From contig CAMHLV010000007.1 of the NCBI GenBank assembly GCA_946186115.1, forward strand, positions 1 through 64,000: a DNA stretch of 64,000 bases, read 5' to 3'. This document shows positions 1 through 9,600 of this stretch, one piece after another. The notes below the pieces were generated by a model. The model was not told where the DNA came from. It saw only the letters and a program-made list of their open reading frames with translations, and did no database searches. The position numbers and the translations under genes are program-made. Position 1 is the stretch's first letter, and the number at the start of each line of letters is the position of its first letter. This stretch comes from an uncultured Prevotella sp. (GTDB lineage: Bacteria > Bacteroidota > Bacteroidia > Bacteroidales > Bacteroidaceae).

Positions 1-1109
1 AAGTTGTTGACGGGCACCTGCACACCGCCAGCTATGACAAGGTTGCCTTCTGCGGTCAGCACCGGTGTTGTATAGCCCATATCGGGTATTGGTTCTGTAT
101 AGCCTAATGCCAAGGGCACGTTGGCATCTTGATACATAATATATAATATGTATAGGCGTTTCTCCTGCTTACCATATCCTAACAGGTAAGCGCGTCCAGC
201 CTGCCGGTCAGCTATGACTTGCGAAAACCAGCAGATGGTATCTCCTTGGCTCACCCTCGGCACAGGAGTCTCAGTCTTGAGAAGTGAGAACTGCCCGTTG
301 GCAATTTCCATGATTGCTGCTTGATGTGTTAGCGTATCCTCGACAGCCATTAGGTACGTATAGATGCCTTTTGCCTCATCACCGATGAAGCTATCCATGC
401 CGCGGTGCTCGTGGCCCAGGCTCAGTGGTTGCCACTTCTCAAATAGCGGTTCTGTGGTCGGTACTCCTTTCAGGTGGTCAATCCAGATGGTGTCGTACTG
501 TTGCGCCCGTTCGCTAAAGGAGCTGAAAATGATGGCATCGTCCTTTGCTGTACGAAACAGGAAGGGCATGGAGCGTTGCTGATGCACATCCTTCAGTGGC
601 ATGGCGTTGATTTTTCTTTCGTACAGCTCTATGCCGTCCCCCTCATACCAGTTGCCGCTGATGACGACACGTCCGCTGTCCATCTCCAGCCCCTGTACCC
701 AGCAGCGCTTGCGGTCCATACAGCCGTAACTCTTGAATGTATGGTTTGAGGGATTGTATTCCTCGGTCACAAACTGGTTGCCGATGCCCAAGGGTTGTAG
801 ATGACCGCCACCTAACAGCACCAGACCAGACTTCATGGGCAGTGCGAATCCCTCATCGTGTGTATAGTTCATCGTCATTTCCTGCCATGTTCCATTGCTC
901 AGTCTTTCGGCAGTCTTTACAGGGATGAAGCCCGTGGTGTGACCACCGGCTACCGTTATCTCACCCCCTGCTACAAATGTCGAATGTCCGTGGCGGGGAG
1001 TAATCAGGTCGGGTAGCCGTTCTGCCGTGATTTTCTTTTCAGGACAGGTTTGTGCCGCTGCTGTTGCTACGCAGAAACCCATCAGCAAATGAGTCATGAT
1101 TCTCTTCAT
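1..1109 (-). CDS. Kelch-like exported beta-propeller protein (3' part missing)
   Basis: The reverse strand stays open from an ATG at 1109 to the window edge, giving about 369 residues of an incomplete protein. It begins with a signal peptide (MKRIMTHLLMGFCVATAAAQ). The rest has repeated blade-like segments with paired glycines after hydrophobic strands (VAGGEITVAGGH, LVLLGGGH, VVISGNW, LVIAGGVQVP), the pattern of kelch or galactose-oxidase-like propellers. I see no catalytic motif, so the function is unknown; an exported binding protein or sugar-acid mutarotase-like protein is possible. The start is supported by a TAnnTTTG promoter only 5 nt upstream, with a second promoter further out. The C-terminus lies beyond position 1. 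Confidence 0.7.
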   Translation of the reverse strand, partial: MKRIMTHLLMGFCVATAAAQTCPEKKITAERLPDLITPRHGHSTFVAGGEITVAGGHTTGFIPVKTAERLSNGTWQEMTMNYTHDEGFALPMKSGLVLLGGGHLQPLGIGNQFVTEEYNPSNHTFKSYGCMDRKRCWVQGLEMDSGRVVISGNWYEGDGIELYERKINAMPLKDVHQQRSMPFLFRTAKDDAIIFSSFSERAQQYDTIWIDHLKGVPTTEPLFEKWQPLSLGHEHRGMDSFIGDEAKGIYTYLMAVEDTLTHQAAIMEIANGQFSLLKTETPVPRVSQGDTICWFSQVIADRQAGRAYLLGYGKQEKRLYILYIMYQDANVPLALGYTEPIPDMGYTTPVLTAEGNLVIAGGVQVPVNN

Positions 1110-1114
1110 GCCGA

Positions 1115-1146
1115 CAAAGATACGAATAAGTGAGTAAAAATCCAAG
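1115..1146 (-). promoter_or_regulatory. Proximal promoter of the kelch-like gene
   Basis: On the minus strand TATCTTTG (1115-1122) ends 5 nt before the ATG at 1109. A near-consensus -33 element CTTG (1143-1146) lies 20 nt upstream of it. The spacer ends CTCACTTATTCG, as in the cysS promoter. The spacing implies a leaderless or nearly leaderless transcript. Confidence 0.6.
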
Positions 1147-1235
1147 AGAATCTTGGGATATTTCGAACGGGAGTATTTTCGACCGGCAGGTCAAAGATAT
1201 TTATTTTCCTTATTAGGTTTTAGTTAAATGCATTG

Positions 1236-1267
1236 CAAAGATATTGTTTTTTTCGAAATTAGCCAAA
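1236..1267 (-). promoter_or_regulatory. Second, distal promoter upstream of the kelch-like gene
   Basis: On the minus strand TTTG (1264-1267), a 20-nt spacer and TATCTTTG (1236-1243) match the Bacteroidetes sigma consensus fully. This would give a leader of roughly 120 nt ahead of the ATG at 1109. The remaining sequence between 1110 and 1460 is AT-rich and shows no gene I can support. Confidence 0.55.
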
Positions 1268-1369
1268 TATTACTGAAGTTTTTTCCCAAAACGGAATCCC
1301 CCAAAAAAGAACTATTATTGAAAAAACAGAAAAACAGCTCACAATGATACAACTTTCAGAAAAAATGCT

Positions 1370-1377
1370 TATATTTG
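1370..1377 (+). promoter_or_regulatory. Possible -7 element for the small-protein pair
   Basis: TATATTTG on the plus strand fits the TAnnTTTG consensus about 100 nt before the ATG at 1477. No good TTTG lies at the expected -33 position, so this is tentative. Confidence 0.35.
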
Positions 1378-1476
1378 TGCCGTCAGTTAAGAAATACTGG
1401 CAATGTAGAAAGACCCTTCTCCCCTTCTTTAGTTATCAGATAGGGAATCAGGTTTGCAAAATTGGTATGCATAGTC

Positions 1477-1668
1477 ATGGAAATACTTGCGATTATAGGG
1501 ATAATTGTAGTTATCCTCATCATTTTTACAGGTGGGGGTATCTTAGGTTGGATATTCAAAGGGATTGGTTCCATCTTTGAACTTTTGCTTGATGGCTGGG
1601 GTTCTTGTCTGAAGGTTATTCTCTGGATTATTGTGATTTTCTTTGTCTTGCTGGCATTGGCTTTGTGA
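1477..1668 (+). CDS. Small hydrophobic two-helix membrane protein
   Basis: This 63-aa protein is nearly all hydrophobic. It has a first membrane segment (residues 2-18), a glycine-rich GGGILGWIFKGIG stretch, a short amphipathic middle and a second membrane segment (residues 47-62). I chose the ATG at 1477 rather than an upstream TTG at 1462 in the same frame. The stop codon is one base before the ATG of the next gene, so the two are probably translated together. The family is not recognised. A small inner-membrane protein is the most that can be said. Confidence 0.5.
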   Translation: MEILAIIGIIVVILIIFTGGGILGWIFKGIGSIFELLLDGWGSCLKVILWIIVIFFVLLALAL

Positions 1669-1669
1669 T

Positions 1670-2041
1670 ATGAGGTTATTTGTTTCATTTGTTTTGCTAT
1701 GGGCTGTTGTTTCCATGCAAGCGCAGCAGAAGGATATCTCGCATATTGAGACCACCAAGAACTGGTATTACATTTATGATGAGAGTGGAAAGAAAATAAA
1801 GACGCTCTATCGAAGTGGCATTGGTGACATCAAAGGCTGGGGGAAGGACTTTTTCGTGACCAGACGTGGTGCGTTCTATCTGATATGTGATGCAGAGGGG
1901 AAAACACTGAAGACGCTCGGTGCCCAAAGCGTTGGCGAGGTAGTTTCCGTGTCAAGCAGTACTTTTACAAGTCGTCTTGGTGTGTGGATATATACCTGGA
2001 ACAAAGAAGGGAAGAAAATTCATACGAGGGCGGCTCAATAA
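1670..2041 (+). CDS. Small secreted protein of unknown function
   Basis: This is a 123-aa protein with a clear signal peptide (MRLFVSFVLLWAVVSMQAQ). The mature part has three repeats of aromatic- and charge-rich strands that look alike: WYYIYDESGKKIKTL, FYLICDAEGKTLKTL and WIYTWNKEGKKIHTR. Each ends in a [D/N]-x-[S/E]-G-K turn, which suggests a small repeated beta-sheet or propeller fragment. The ATG at 1670 is one base after the stop of the membrane protein, so the two form a pair. No enzymatic motif is visible. The three-fold repeat is read directly from the sequence; the fold is inference. Confidence 0.6.
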   Translation: MRLFVSFVLLWAVVSMQAQQKDISHIETTKNWYYIYDESGKKIKTLYRSGIGDIKGWGKDFFVTRRGAFYLICDAEGKTLKTLGAQSVGEVVSVSSSTFTSRLGVWIYTWNKEGKKIHTRAAQ

Positions 2042-2100
2042 AAAGTCGGCCCAGTTTTTGAACATGCCCTTAATAATACTTGAGCCGTTTACAACGTTGT

Positions 2101-2262
2101 TTAGGAATCGTCTTTCTCGCTGTCGAAGTTGGTGAGTGACCTGCCTTCGGCTGCCTCAGGATCCAAAGGGTCCGTTAAAACCTGTGGCCCTGAAGCGGCA
2201 ATAATGTTTATTATCATTATCTCAGTAGTTACCGTCTTGGGAGCCTTATATGTCTTCTTCAT
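2101..2262 (-). CDS. 53-aa acidic-tailed peptide (MKK...SG family)
   Basis: A short reverse-strand frame starts at ATG 2262 and ends at TAA 2101-2103. The peptide begins MKKTYKAPKTVTTEI, continues with a hydrophobic stretch to IIAASGP, and ends in a D/E-rich segment closing DSEKDDS. It lies 31 nt downstream of the esterase gene on the same strand, so co-transcription is likely. A second peptide of the same design lies 19 nt after the GH28-CE8 gene (6492-6662). The shared plan MK[KR]..Y..PK..VT.I...I..SG plus acidic tail supports real coding. Function is unknown. Confidence 0.55.
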   Translation of the reverse strand: MKKTYKAPKTVTTEIMIINIIAASGPQVLTDPLDPEAAEGRSLTNFDSEKDDS

Positions 2263-2293
2263 TGTGATTCTCAAAAATTAGTGTATAGTCAAA

Positions 2294-4567
2294 TTACTGA
2301 ATAGCATATTTCCTGCCATTGTAAATGTAGATGCCCTTATTTGCTGGTTTGGCATTCATTTTTAGTCCGCTGATAGTGTACCATGCACTATCGGTTGCCT
2401 TGATGTCGCTCAAGGTATTGACTGCAGATGTTTCATCCTCGATGACAAGGCTGAGGCGAGCACCAGAGGGGATGCTGGTGAACTGGGCTGTTGGCAGTTG
2501 CAGATAAGCCTTGTTCGCTCCGATGATTCCTGCTGTTGACAGCGGATGAAATCCTCTGTCTGCTCCCGTTCCTCCAAAGATGAGGTTGGTGTATGGGCCC
2601 TCTGTAGGGTTTAGTGCATCTGTACCGCTGGAAGCATGGAGCATGTTAGTACCAATGGCAGCGGCATTTTCTATGACGGGCACCTGATAGTCACCACCCT
2701 TACCTACCAGGTAGAGGCCTGTGCTGGCAGGGACTTGATATACTCTGTTCAGTGTCAGAGTAGCCTTGGCAGGGTCAAACGAAGTGATAGTGTATGCTTT
2801 TAATCCTTCTACGTCTGTAAAGTCGAGGGCGCTGTCAAAACTATAGGTTCGTGAGCCGTCAGATGCTTTGTGCTTGTAGATGCCTTTTACTTTAGCTACC
2901 AATGGGTGTGTTGCCCCCCAGAGGTCTAACATGGTAATTTCTTTCAAGATGGTCTTGCCGTCTTGTTCGTATGTTGCTTCAGTATCACCCAGCTTTTCTG
3001 TCAACTTAAAATTCAAGGTTTGAGTACCAGCAGGAATAGCCTTTACACCATCAGGTCCAGAAATTCCCCAAAACGCGATATTCCAGCCACTTGCAACAGG
3101 CTCATAGAAATCAATGATAATATAGTCGCAGCCTGTCACGTCAATATTTTCCATCTTGAAAGCCAGCTGGACGTCGCCAGTAGATGTGTATTCAGTATAT
3201 TCTGATTTCACTTCTTTGCCAGTTGCAGTAAATCCTGTTGCGCTATTCCCCTGCTGGATTTCAACGAAACTATTAGGATGGCTGTCGATGGTCTCTGTTA
3301 AATCACTGTTTATGGACACTGAGGCAGATGTGATGTTGGCTTCTCCCGTCTGGTAAACGGTGATATCCGTGACGCTGATATTGTCGCTGGCCGTAGGGCG
3401 CGTCAAGGTCAGCTTGTACTCGCCCCAGCCATCACTTATCTCGAAGGTCAATTCTGCGTTTTCACCCACATTGACAGTGGTGTTAAGCACTACAGTGTTC
3501 GGACTCGTCAGCTTCTGAATCATGACGGTGATGGTCTTACCGGCCTCTCTCGCTGATTTGAAACACAGCTTGTACTTGCCGCTATCGAACTGCAGAGAAT
3601 GATATACGTTCTTGTTGGTTGTGGTGTACTGGTCGCCGCCGAACTCTAATAGCGTGGTGCCGCTGTTCATCGTCCATCCGTGAGCTGTTGGGACATAGCC
3701 ATTTGTCTCTATGCGTGGCCTCCACTTCAGCGTCTGGTCGCACGACGAGTCGAGGGTGTACTGACTGAAGAAGTTCCACATGGTCTGTGCTGAGTTGCCG
3801 TCTTCAGTATTTGAGGTATAGGCCTCATGTCCCATGCCGTCAATCTCATAGAATATGTAGGGGAAGCTGCCGTCGCCTGCCGAATAGACGCTCTTGGTGT
3901 ATTTATTGCTCACAGAGGTTTTTACTGGCACGGGGTTGGCGCCAAGACGGGCCACCATTTCATCTACAATCGTCGGCACTTTCTCATACAACACGAAATT
4001 GTCGTTCTTACCATGAATATGCAAGAAAGGCACGGGGCGCTTACCCGTATGGCGCAGGTGGAATTCATTTATGGGATAGCCGCTGATGCTGGCGAAGGCA
4101 GCAAAGACATCGCTGCAGGCATTGCTCATAGCGTAGGTCATCATGCCACCATTGGAGAAACCGCAGCAGTAGATGCGCTTGCGGTCAATCGAATATTTCG
4201 AGGCTACGTCCTCGATGACAGCTTTCAGGAATTTGGCGTCGAAGTTATCCTCACCGGTTGCTGTCCAGCCCGTAGTAGAGCCACCGAATCCGATAGGGAA
4301 AGCTGTCTGTTTGCCCTGAGGATAGGCAACGATACATCCTGCATTGTCGGCCACTCCCGTAACAAAAGGACTTCTGTCTGTACTGTGCCCGTTGGCTCCG
4401 TGCAGCGAGATTACCAGCGGACAATTCGACTGGATATTATTAGGAACATAGAGTTGGTAATTACGCGTTTCGTTGTCCACCGTGATGTTGACATTCTGGT
4501 CGGTGGTGGCAGCCTTTATCAGCTGTACGAAACATAGTGACAGGGTAACAAATAATAACTTCTTCAT
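2294..4567 (-). CDS. Secreted CE1-type esterase (PHB-depolymerase/feruloyl or acetyl esterase fold)
   Basis: This 757-aa exported protein has a signal peptide (residues 1-20) and an alpha/beta-hydrolase domain (about 30-270). The domain shows LVISLHGANG, the nucleophile elbow G-F-S-N-G-G with Ser138, a likely Asp189 in HGKNDN and His247 in GMGHEAY. That matches the LpqC/CE1 group, which removes acetyl or feruloyl groups from plant polysaccharides. Residues 280-410 look like a beta-sandwich carbohydrate-binding module, followed by a second beta-rich region. The C-terminus (YTISGLKM...KGIYIYNGRKYAIQ) is the sorting-type tail seen in other secreted enzymes here. Substrate is inferred; the neighbouring pectinases suggest acetylated or feruloylated pectin. 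Confidence 0.75.
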   Translation of the reverse strand: MKKLLFVTLSLCFVQLIKAATTDQNVNITVDNETRNYQLYVPNNIQSNCPLVISLHGANGHSTDRSPFVTGVADNAGCIVAYPQGKQTAFPIGFGGSTTGWTATGEDNFDAKFLKAVIEDVASKYSIDRKRIYCCGFSNGGMMTYAMSNACSDVFAAFASISGYPINEFHLRHTGKRPVPFLHIHGKNDNFVLYEKVPTIVDEMVARLGANPVPVKTSVSNKYTKSVYSAGDGSFPYIFYEIDGMGHEAYTSNTEDGNSAQTMWNFFSQYTLDSSCDQTLKWRPRIETNGYVPTAHGWTMNSGTTLLEFGGDQYTTTNKNVYHSLQFDSGKYKLCFKSAREAGKTITVMIQKLTSPNTVVLNTTVNVGENAELTFEISDGWGEYKLTLTRPTASDNISVTDITVYQTGEANITSASVSINSDLTETIDSHPNSFVEIQQGNSATGFTATGKEVKSEYTEYTSTGDVQLAFKMENIDVTGCDYIIIDFYEPVASGWNIAFWGISGPDGVKAIPAGTQTLNFKLTEKLGDTEATYEQDGKTILKEITMLDLWGATHPLVAKVKGIYKHKASDGSRTYSFDSALDFTDVEGLKAYTITSFDPAKATLTLNRVYQVPASTGLYLVGKGGDYQVPVIENAAAIGTNMLHASSGTDALNPTEGPYTNLIFGGTGADRGFHPLSTAGIIGANKAYLQLPTAQFTSIPSGARLSLVIEDETSAVNTLSDIKATDSAWYTISGLKMNAKPANKGIYIYNGRKYAIQ

Positions 4568-4586
4568 CGTTTCAGTTTAATGGCTG

Positions 4587-4594
4587 CAAAGGTA
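4587..4594 (-). promoter_or_regulatory. -7 element of the esterase gene
   Basis: TACCTTTG on the minus strand lies 19 nt before the ATG at 4567. The -33 region has no clear TTTG at the usual distance, so promoter strength is uncertain. Confidence 0.45.
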
Positions 4595-4776
4595 CAAATA
4601 ATATGTGGTAGGGATTACCGCCAATTGTATCAAATACTTTAGTGAATGTCGCAAGTTGTATCTCGGTCCTCAAGTAATTCCTGTATTTCCCACATAAATT
4701 TGGGTTTTGTAATGCCTTTGACCTGGGGTTTGATCTGGCGGTCGAAGGTACTTTCGTTCGAGAAAACTCAAATAAA

Positions 4777-4808
4777 TTTGGTTTTCTTCTCACTTATTCG
4801 TACCTTTG
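4777..4808 (+). promoter_or_regulatory. cysS promoter
   Basis: TTTG (4777-4780), a 20-nt spacer and TACCTTTG (4801-4808) match the Bacteroidetes consensus exactly. The spacer ends CTCACTTATTCG, shared with the kelch-gene promoter. The predicted leader is about 90 nt and begins with a small hairpin, GCAGC-gtgaat-GCTGC. Confidence 0.75.
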
Positions 4809-4906
4809 CAGCGTGAATGCTGCGAAACTGCTTCCGCTCGGCAATTCAAAATAGTTTGATTGACCTCGCTTAACCGCAGCCTTGTCAGGTAATAATTAAG
4901 AAGAAT

Positions 4907-6406
4907 ATGGAATCGAAACTGGTAATTTATAATACTCTGACGCGCCAGAAGGAGCGTTTTGAGCCGTTGAATGCCCCCAACGTGGGTATGTATGTTTGTG
5001 GTCCTACTGTCTATGGCGACCCTCATCTGGGACATGCCCGTCCTGCTATTACGTTCGACGTAGTGTTCCGATATTTGAAGCATCTTGGCTACAAGGTGCG
5101 CTACGTCCGTAATATTACCGACGTGGGCCATCTGGAGCATGATGCCGACGAGGGTGAGGATAAGATAGCCAAGAAGGCACGCCTGGAACAGTTGGAGCCT
5201 ATGGAGATAGCCCAGTACTATACCAACCGCTATCATGCTGCGATGGATGCTCTGAATGTGCTGCGACCCTCTATCGAGCCTCATGCCACGGGTCATATCA
5301 TCGAGCAGCAACAGTTGGTGCAACAGATACTGGACAATGGCTTTGCCTACGAGTCGAACGGCTCTGTGTATTTTGATATTGAGGCATATAACAAGAAATA
5401 TAAGTACGGTATCCTGTCGGGACGCTCGCTGGAGAATATCAAGGACGAGAGCCGCGAACTGGCTGGTGTGGGCGAGAAACACAATCAGGCCGACTTTGCA
5501 CTGTGGAAGAAAGCCCAGCCTGAGCATATCATGCGCTGGCCATCGCCTTGGAGCGACGGATTCCCCGGCTGGCACTGTGAGTGTACGGCTATGGGACGCA
5601 AGTATCTGGGTGAGCAGTTCGACATCCACGGAGGCGGCATGGACCTCGTCTTCCCCCACCACGAGTGTGAGATAGCTCAGGCTGTGGCCGCGATGGGGCA
5701 TCAGGCCGTGAAATACTGGATGCACAACAATATGCTGACCATCAACGGCCAGAAGATGGGTAAGTCGTATAACAACTTCATCACGCTGGAGCAGTTCTTC
5801 ACTGGCAACCATCCGCTGCTTGACAAGGCTTACTCGGCCATGACTATCAGGTTCTTTGTACTATCAGCTCACTATCGTGGTACGGTAGATTTCTCGAACG
5901 AGGCTCTTGTGGCTGCCGAGAAGGGACTGGAGAAGTTGATGAATGCTATAAGCGATCTCGAGCGCATTACGGTTTCTCCGAAGTGCGATGCCGAGACGGA
6001 GCGCATCGTAAAGAGCCTGCGCCAGAAGTGCTACGATGCCATGAACGACGATTTGGCCACACCTCAGGTTATCAGTCATCTTTTTGAGGCTTGTACTGTC
6101 ATCAACAAACTGGTGGATCACAAGGCTACCATCTGTGCCGACTGCCTGAAGGAACTGAGCGAGGTGATGCATCTCTTCGCTGAAGACATTCTGGGATTGC
6201 AGAGCAGGAGCCAGGAGTCGGGAGCCAGGAGTCAGGAGCGCGAAGAAGCTTTCGGCAAGGTGATGGACATGGTGCTCGAGTTGCGTGCCAAGGCGAAGGC
6301 CGACAAGGACTGGGCTACCAGCGACAAGATCCGTGACGAGCTGGCTGCTGCCGGTTTCGAGGTTAAGGACACCAAAGACGGTGCCACATGGCGACTGAAT
6401 AAGTAA
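4907..6406 (+). CDS. cysS: Cysteinyl-tRNA synthetase
   Basis: The 499-aa product charges tRNA-Cys with cysteine in the cytoplasm. Class I signatures are clear: the HIGH-type motif in [15 protein letters not shown] (residues 33-47) and the KMSKS-type motif KMGKSYNNF (about 284-292). Zinc-site candidates include the Cys of [10 protein letters not shown] and the stretch [10 protein letters not shown]...FPHHECE. The C-terminal part holds the tRNA-binding helices. An odd insertion, [14 protein letters not shown] (about 432-445), is encoded by an imperfect tandem repeat (6201-6240) and is not part of the usual fold. The gene is alone on its strand, with its own promoter and a strong terminator. Long open frames on the opposite strand are shadows. 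Confidence 0.97.
   Translation: MESKLVIYNTLTRQKERFEPLNAPNVGMYVCGPTVYGDPHLGHARPAITFDVVFRYLKHLGYKVRYVRNITDVGHLEHDADEGEDKIAKKARLEQLEPMEIAQYYTNRYHAAMDALNVLRPSIEPHATGHIIEQQQLVQQILDNGFAYESNGSVYFDIEAYNKKYKYGILSGRSLENIKDESRELAGVGEKHNQADFALWKKAQPEHIMRWPSPWSDGFPGWHCECTAMGRKYLGEQFDIHGGGMDLVFPHHECEIAQAVAAMGHQAVKYWMHNNMLTINGQKMGKSYNNFITLEQFFTGNHPLLDKAYSAMTIRFFVLSAHYRGTVDFSNEALVAAEKGLEKLMNAISDLERITVSPKCDAETERIVKSLRQKCYDAMNDDLATPQVISHLFEACTVINKLVDHKATICADCLKELSEVMHLFAEDILGLQSRSQESGARSQEREEAFGKVMDMVLELRAKAKADKDWATSDKIRDELAAAGFEVKDTKDGATWRLNK
6201..6240 (+). repeat. Tandem GAGCCAGGAGTC tract inside cysS
   Basis: The 12-mer GAGCCAGGAGTC appears twice, flanked by CAGGAG fragments, in a G/A-rich run that keeps the cysS frame. 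It encodes a hydrophilic SQE/ARSQE insert near the C-terminus. Confidence 0.7.
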
Positions 6407-6434
6407 TGTTATTCTAATTATATAAGAATTAAGC

Positions 6435-6470
6435 AACCCCCTCAGTGCATCATCGTACTGAGGGGGTTTT
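6435..6470 (+). terminator. cysS rho-independent terminator
   Basis: A perfect 12-bp stem (AACCCCCTCAGT / ACTGAGGGGGTT) with a 10-nt loop is followed by TTTT, starting 28 nt after the cysS stop. It is also positioned to end transcription of the minus-strand peptide gene at 6492-6662. Confidence 0.9.
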
Positions 6471-6491
6471 CGCTATTCTTAACTATTACCT

Positions 6492-6662
6492 TTAGTTATC
6501 GTCACCTTCATCATCCCAGATGTCTCCACGGGCATCAGCTTCCTTGCCGCCAGGGCTATCGCCACCGTCGCTCACACCGTCAAGGCCTGAGGTGGAGATG
6601 AGCAGCTGACATCTGATGAGGGTCACATGCATCTTTGGTGTTGTATATGCTAGTCTTTTCAT
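6492..6662 (-). CDS. 56-aa acidic-tailed peptide (MKR...SG family)
   Basis: The reverse-strand frame runs from ATG 6662 to TAA 6492-6494. The peptide starts MKRLAYTTPKMHVTLI, has a short hydrophobic part ending LLISTSG, then a Gly/Asp-rich acidic tail (DGGDSPGGKEADAR...DDEGDDN). It follows the GH28-CE8 gene by 19 nt on the same strand, so it is probably the last gene of that operon. It shares layout and key positions with the peptide at 2101-2262, which also follows a secreted carbohydrate esterase. The family is not recognised; a role in enzyme export or a processed peptide is only a guess. Confidence 0.6.
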   Translation of the reverse strand: MKRLAYTTPKMHVTLIRCQLLISTSGLDGVSDGGDSPGGKEADARGDIWDDEGDDN

Positions 6663-6681
6663 TTTTCTATCCTCCTAAACT

Positions 6682-9600
6682 TTACTTGATGATAACGCAT
6701 TTTCCATTCACGATATAGACTCCCGGTTTAAGGGAAGAGTGATTAGTGAATAGTGAAGAATTTGCTTCCGCACTCCTTACGCGACGACCTTGCAGGTCGT
6801 AAACTGTGGCGTCATAATTTTCAATTTTCCATTTTCCATTTTCAATTAGAGAAGTCGTCTCGTCATCGATGGTGAATGAAAGCTGACGGGCTGCGCTACT
6901 ATTTGTGTTAGTGAACCAGGCGCGGAAAGCCTTGATGGTGTTCGTCTCGTCAGTAGCTCGATAGAGCTTGTTGTTGCTGAAGAAGTAGCTGTCCTGCGGG
7001 ACGTTGCCCTTGGTATAGGTGCCCTGGAACTGCCAGCCATCTACTTCCTGCATTGGCATTGGCTCACCGCCCATGATGGTTACGCCGCTGATGGTCTTGG
7101 GCTCTGCTTCGGTGATGGCCGCAGGTACCTTGATGGCGTAGGGCTGGTTGGCCATAATTTCCGTGGCAGTAGTGAACTTCAGGTTGTCTTCAGTGCAGCT
7201 GGTGAGCTGAGCCAGCTTGGTGCCTTCTCCGAAGGTGCTTGTCACCTGGTCGGCGGTCATGTCGAACGGCAGCACGATGGTGTTCCACTTGTCGGCACCG
7301 ATGGCGCGTGTCAGCTGAACGGTTCTCGTCACATTGTTGCCGGCATTAGCGGCAGCGGCGATGCGGCAGACGTTGTAGTAACTTGCCTCGCCGAGTTCAA
7401 GTGCATCCTCGTAGATGCGTTCCGGCGTGAAGCCTAATGTGCCGACGACGTTGGCATAGAGTGGGAGAGCTTCGGCTTCTGTCAGCACACCGTTGATGTT
7501 AGCACCGTTGGAACCCGTCGTGTTGTAGTTGGCATTGACCGTGGGATCAAAATCGTAGATGTGAAGGTTTGCCGTACCAGCATTGATGCCGCCACCCATA
7601 TTCGTCCAAGTGAATGACATCTTGTTTCCAATCTCGTTCTTCAGGTTGAAGTAATAGACGCTGGCAGCAGCACCTCCCCAGTCGCGACCTAAGTTAGCCT
7701 TTACATGGGTGCGGTCAGAACCCTTGACCGTGCAGTCGCGGAAGACGTAACACTTGCCTGCTTCAAGGTTGTCACCGTCTTTGTAGGCGGTGATATAGGC
7801 TGATACATCCTGGTCGCTATAGCCGCCGATGGTCAGGTCGCAGTTGTCGAACACAACATAACCACCACCGAAGATGTAGTCGGTGTTGCCGATGATGTTG
7901 CAATCCTTGACGTAGAGCGTGTTGCTGCTACCAGTGTAGAACGTATCCTGCGAACCACGGAACTCACAGTTGTAGAGCTGGCAGCCCTTAGGATCGCCCT
8001 CGAAGGCTATAGCTGCAGCACGCTCGGTGACAGCCTTGCTGTCGGCAGCCTTGTAGCCGCTTTCATTGGCAGTCAGCGTACGGTCGTAGGTGATGCTTTG
8101 TACGCCATTTGGCTGTACACCGTCGATAATCTCCTCTTGGGTATAATACTGGTTGAAGCTGTTCTCGAAGATGATGTTCTCGGCCTTGAAGTTCTTGCCG
8201 TTTCTGGTCACCTTGACCGTGGCTCCCCAACGTTCAGGATCCCTCTTGATGATAGAGTTACGCGTCATGGCGCGGTCTTTATCGTAGACACCTTTGCTAT
8301 TCAGACTATAGTAGCAATAGCCAGTGCCGTAGTAGAAGGTGATGGTGGCCTTCTCCGTGCCGCTGGTTTTAAAGGTAACGTCAGCTATATCCACGATGAC
8401 CTTTTCGCGGTAGGTCTGTCCGCTGGTCAGCGTAATGACGGGAGCACTGATGCCTCCAGCGTTGGCAGCGGCCAAGGCATCGGTCACCGTCTTGTAGTTG
8501 TTGGCCGATGCGGCATTCAGCGTGTTGTCCACCGTGATGTTCTGCTGAGTGGCAGCAGGCACGGCGGCCTCGGGATAGTAGATGTTATGCGTGACGGCAT
8601 CCTTCACTACTGTGAAGCTCTCCACCGACAGTGGCGACAATGTTCCCGTGCTGGAGCTGATGACGTAGGTATCAGGATTCAACGTGGTGCTGAAGGAGGT
8701 GGCATTAGCCGCGCAGTTCACAGCCGTTGTGTGCGAGGCATCGTTTGTAGCGGTGAATGTCAGCGTAAAGGCTGTAGTCGGTGCATTGGCAATCTGTCCA
8801 GTCACCGTCTGCTGCTGGGCTGCAGCAATGGTCACCATACCGATGCTACCATCAGCGTTGACAGTGACTTCCGTCGGAGAAACGAGCAGATATGACACGT
8901 CGTTGCTCAGACTGATAGTGTACGTACCAGCAGGCACCGAGGCGGTGAAGGAACCGTTAACTACCTCGGCTGTATAGGTCTCACCATTGCCTGTCAGCGT
9001 GATTGTTGAACCATTGATATTGCCACCGCTGATGGTACCGGTAATTTCATACATCGTCAGTTCTACCTCGCCGAAGATTTCCAACTCAAACATATATGCA
9101 TTTTGACTGGAATTAAGATTGGTGAAGCGCAGTTGGCAGTTCGTGCGGTTGATGTCCTTTGTTACCTCACACCAAGCAGCAGGATTGGCGTAGCTATCGC
9201 TGATGGTTACCCAGTCATTATCACCATCGCCCTTGGCCTCTAATTTCCAACCGCGACTGCTACCTGTAGCACCGTGGATGTAGCGTACCTTAGTAATATT
9301 GCCCAAAGCGCTGGTCGTCACATAAGGATCCGTAGCTTTGGCAGCCTGCAAAGCATTGTGCGGAAGAGTGGTGTAGCTGCCAAATTTGGTTTCGTCTGTG
9401 ACACTCATGAGTGCTGTGTTGTAAATGGAGAAAGTCAGTGTCTCATCTGTGTAATTGGTGGTTTTGTTGACGTTGGTGGCTGTGGAGCTGGCAGAGAATG
9501 GTGACCAATCGCTGAAGTCGGTGGAGTAGAGAGCCTTCTCTACAGTAGACTTCACTTTCTTGACAGCGACGAACGGACAATAGTTCATGCCGGTGATGGT

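Noticed and set aside
1344..1580. 78-aa plus-strand frame before the small membrane protein
   Set aside because: It overlaps the membrane-protein gene in another frame and has no coding-like features.
3827..4537. 236-aa plus-strand frame opposite the esterase
   Set aside because: It is antisense to the catalytic domain of the esterase; no motif, signal peptide or promoter supports it.
4790..5812. 340-aa reverse-strand frame opposite cysS
   Set aside because: It lies antisense to a well-supported tRNA synthetase, has no recognisable domain and no promoter of its own, and its composition is that of a shadow frame.
8098..8895. 265-aa plus-strand frame opposite the CE8 region
   Set aside because: It is a shadow of the pectinase gene; the real coding strand shows the full catalytic motifs.
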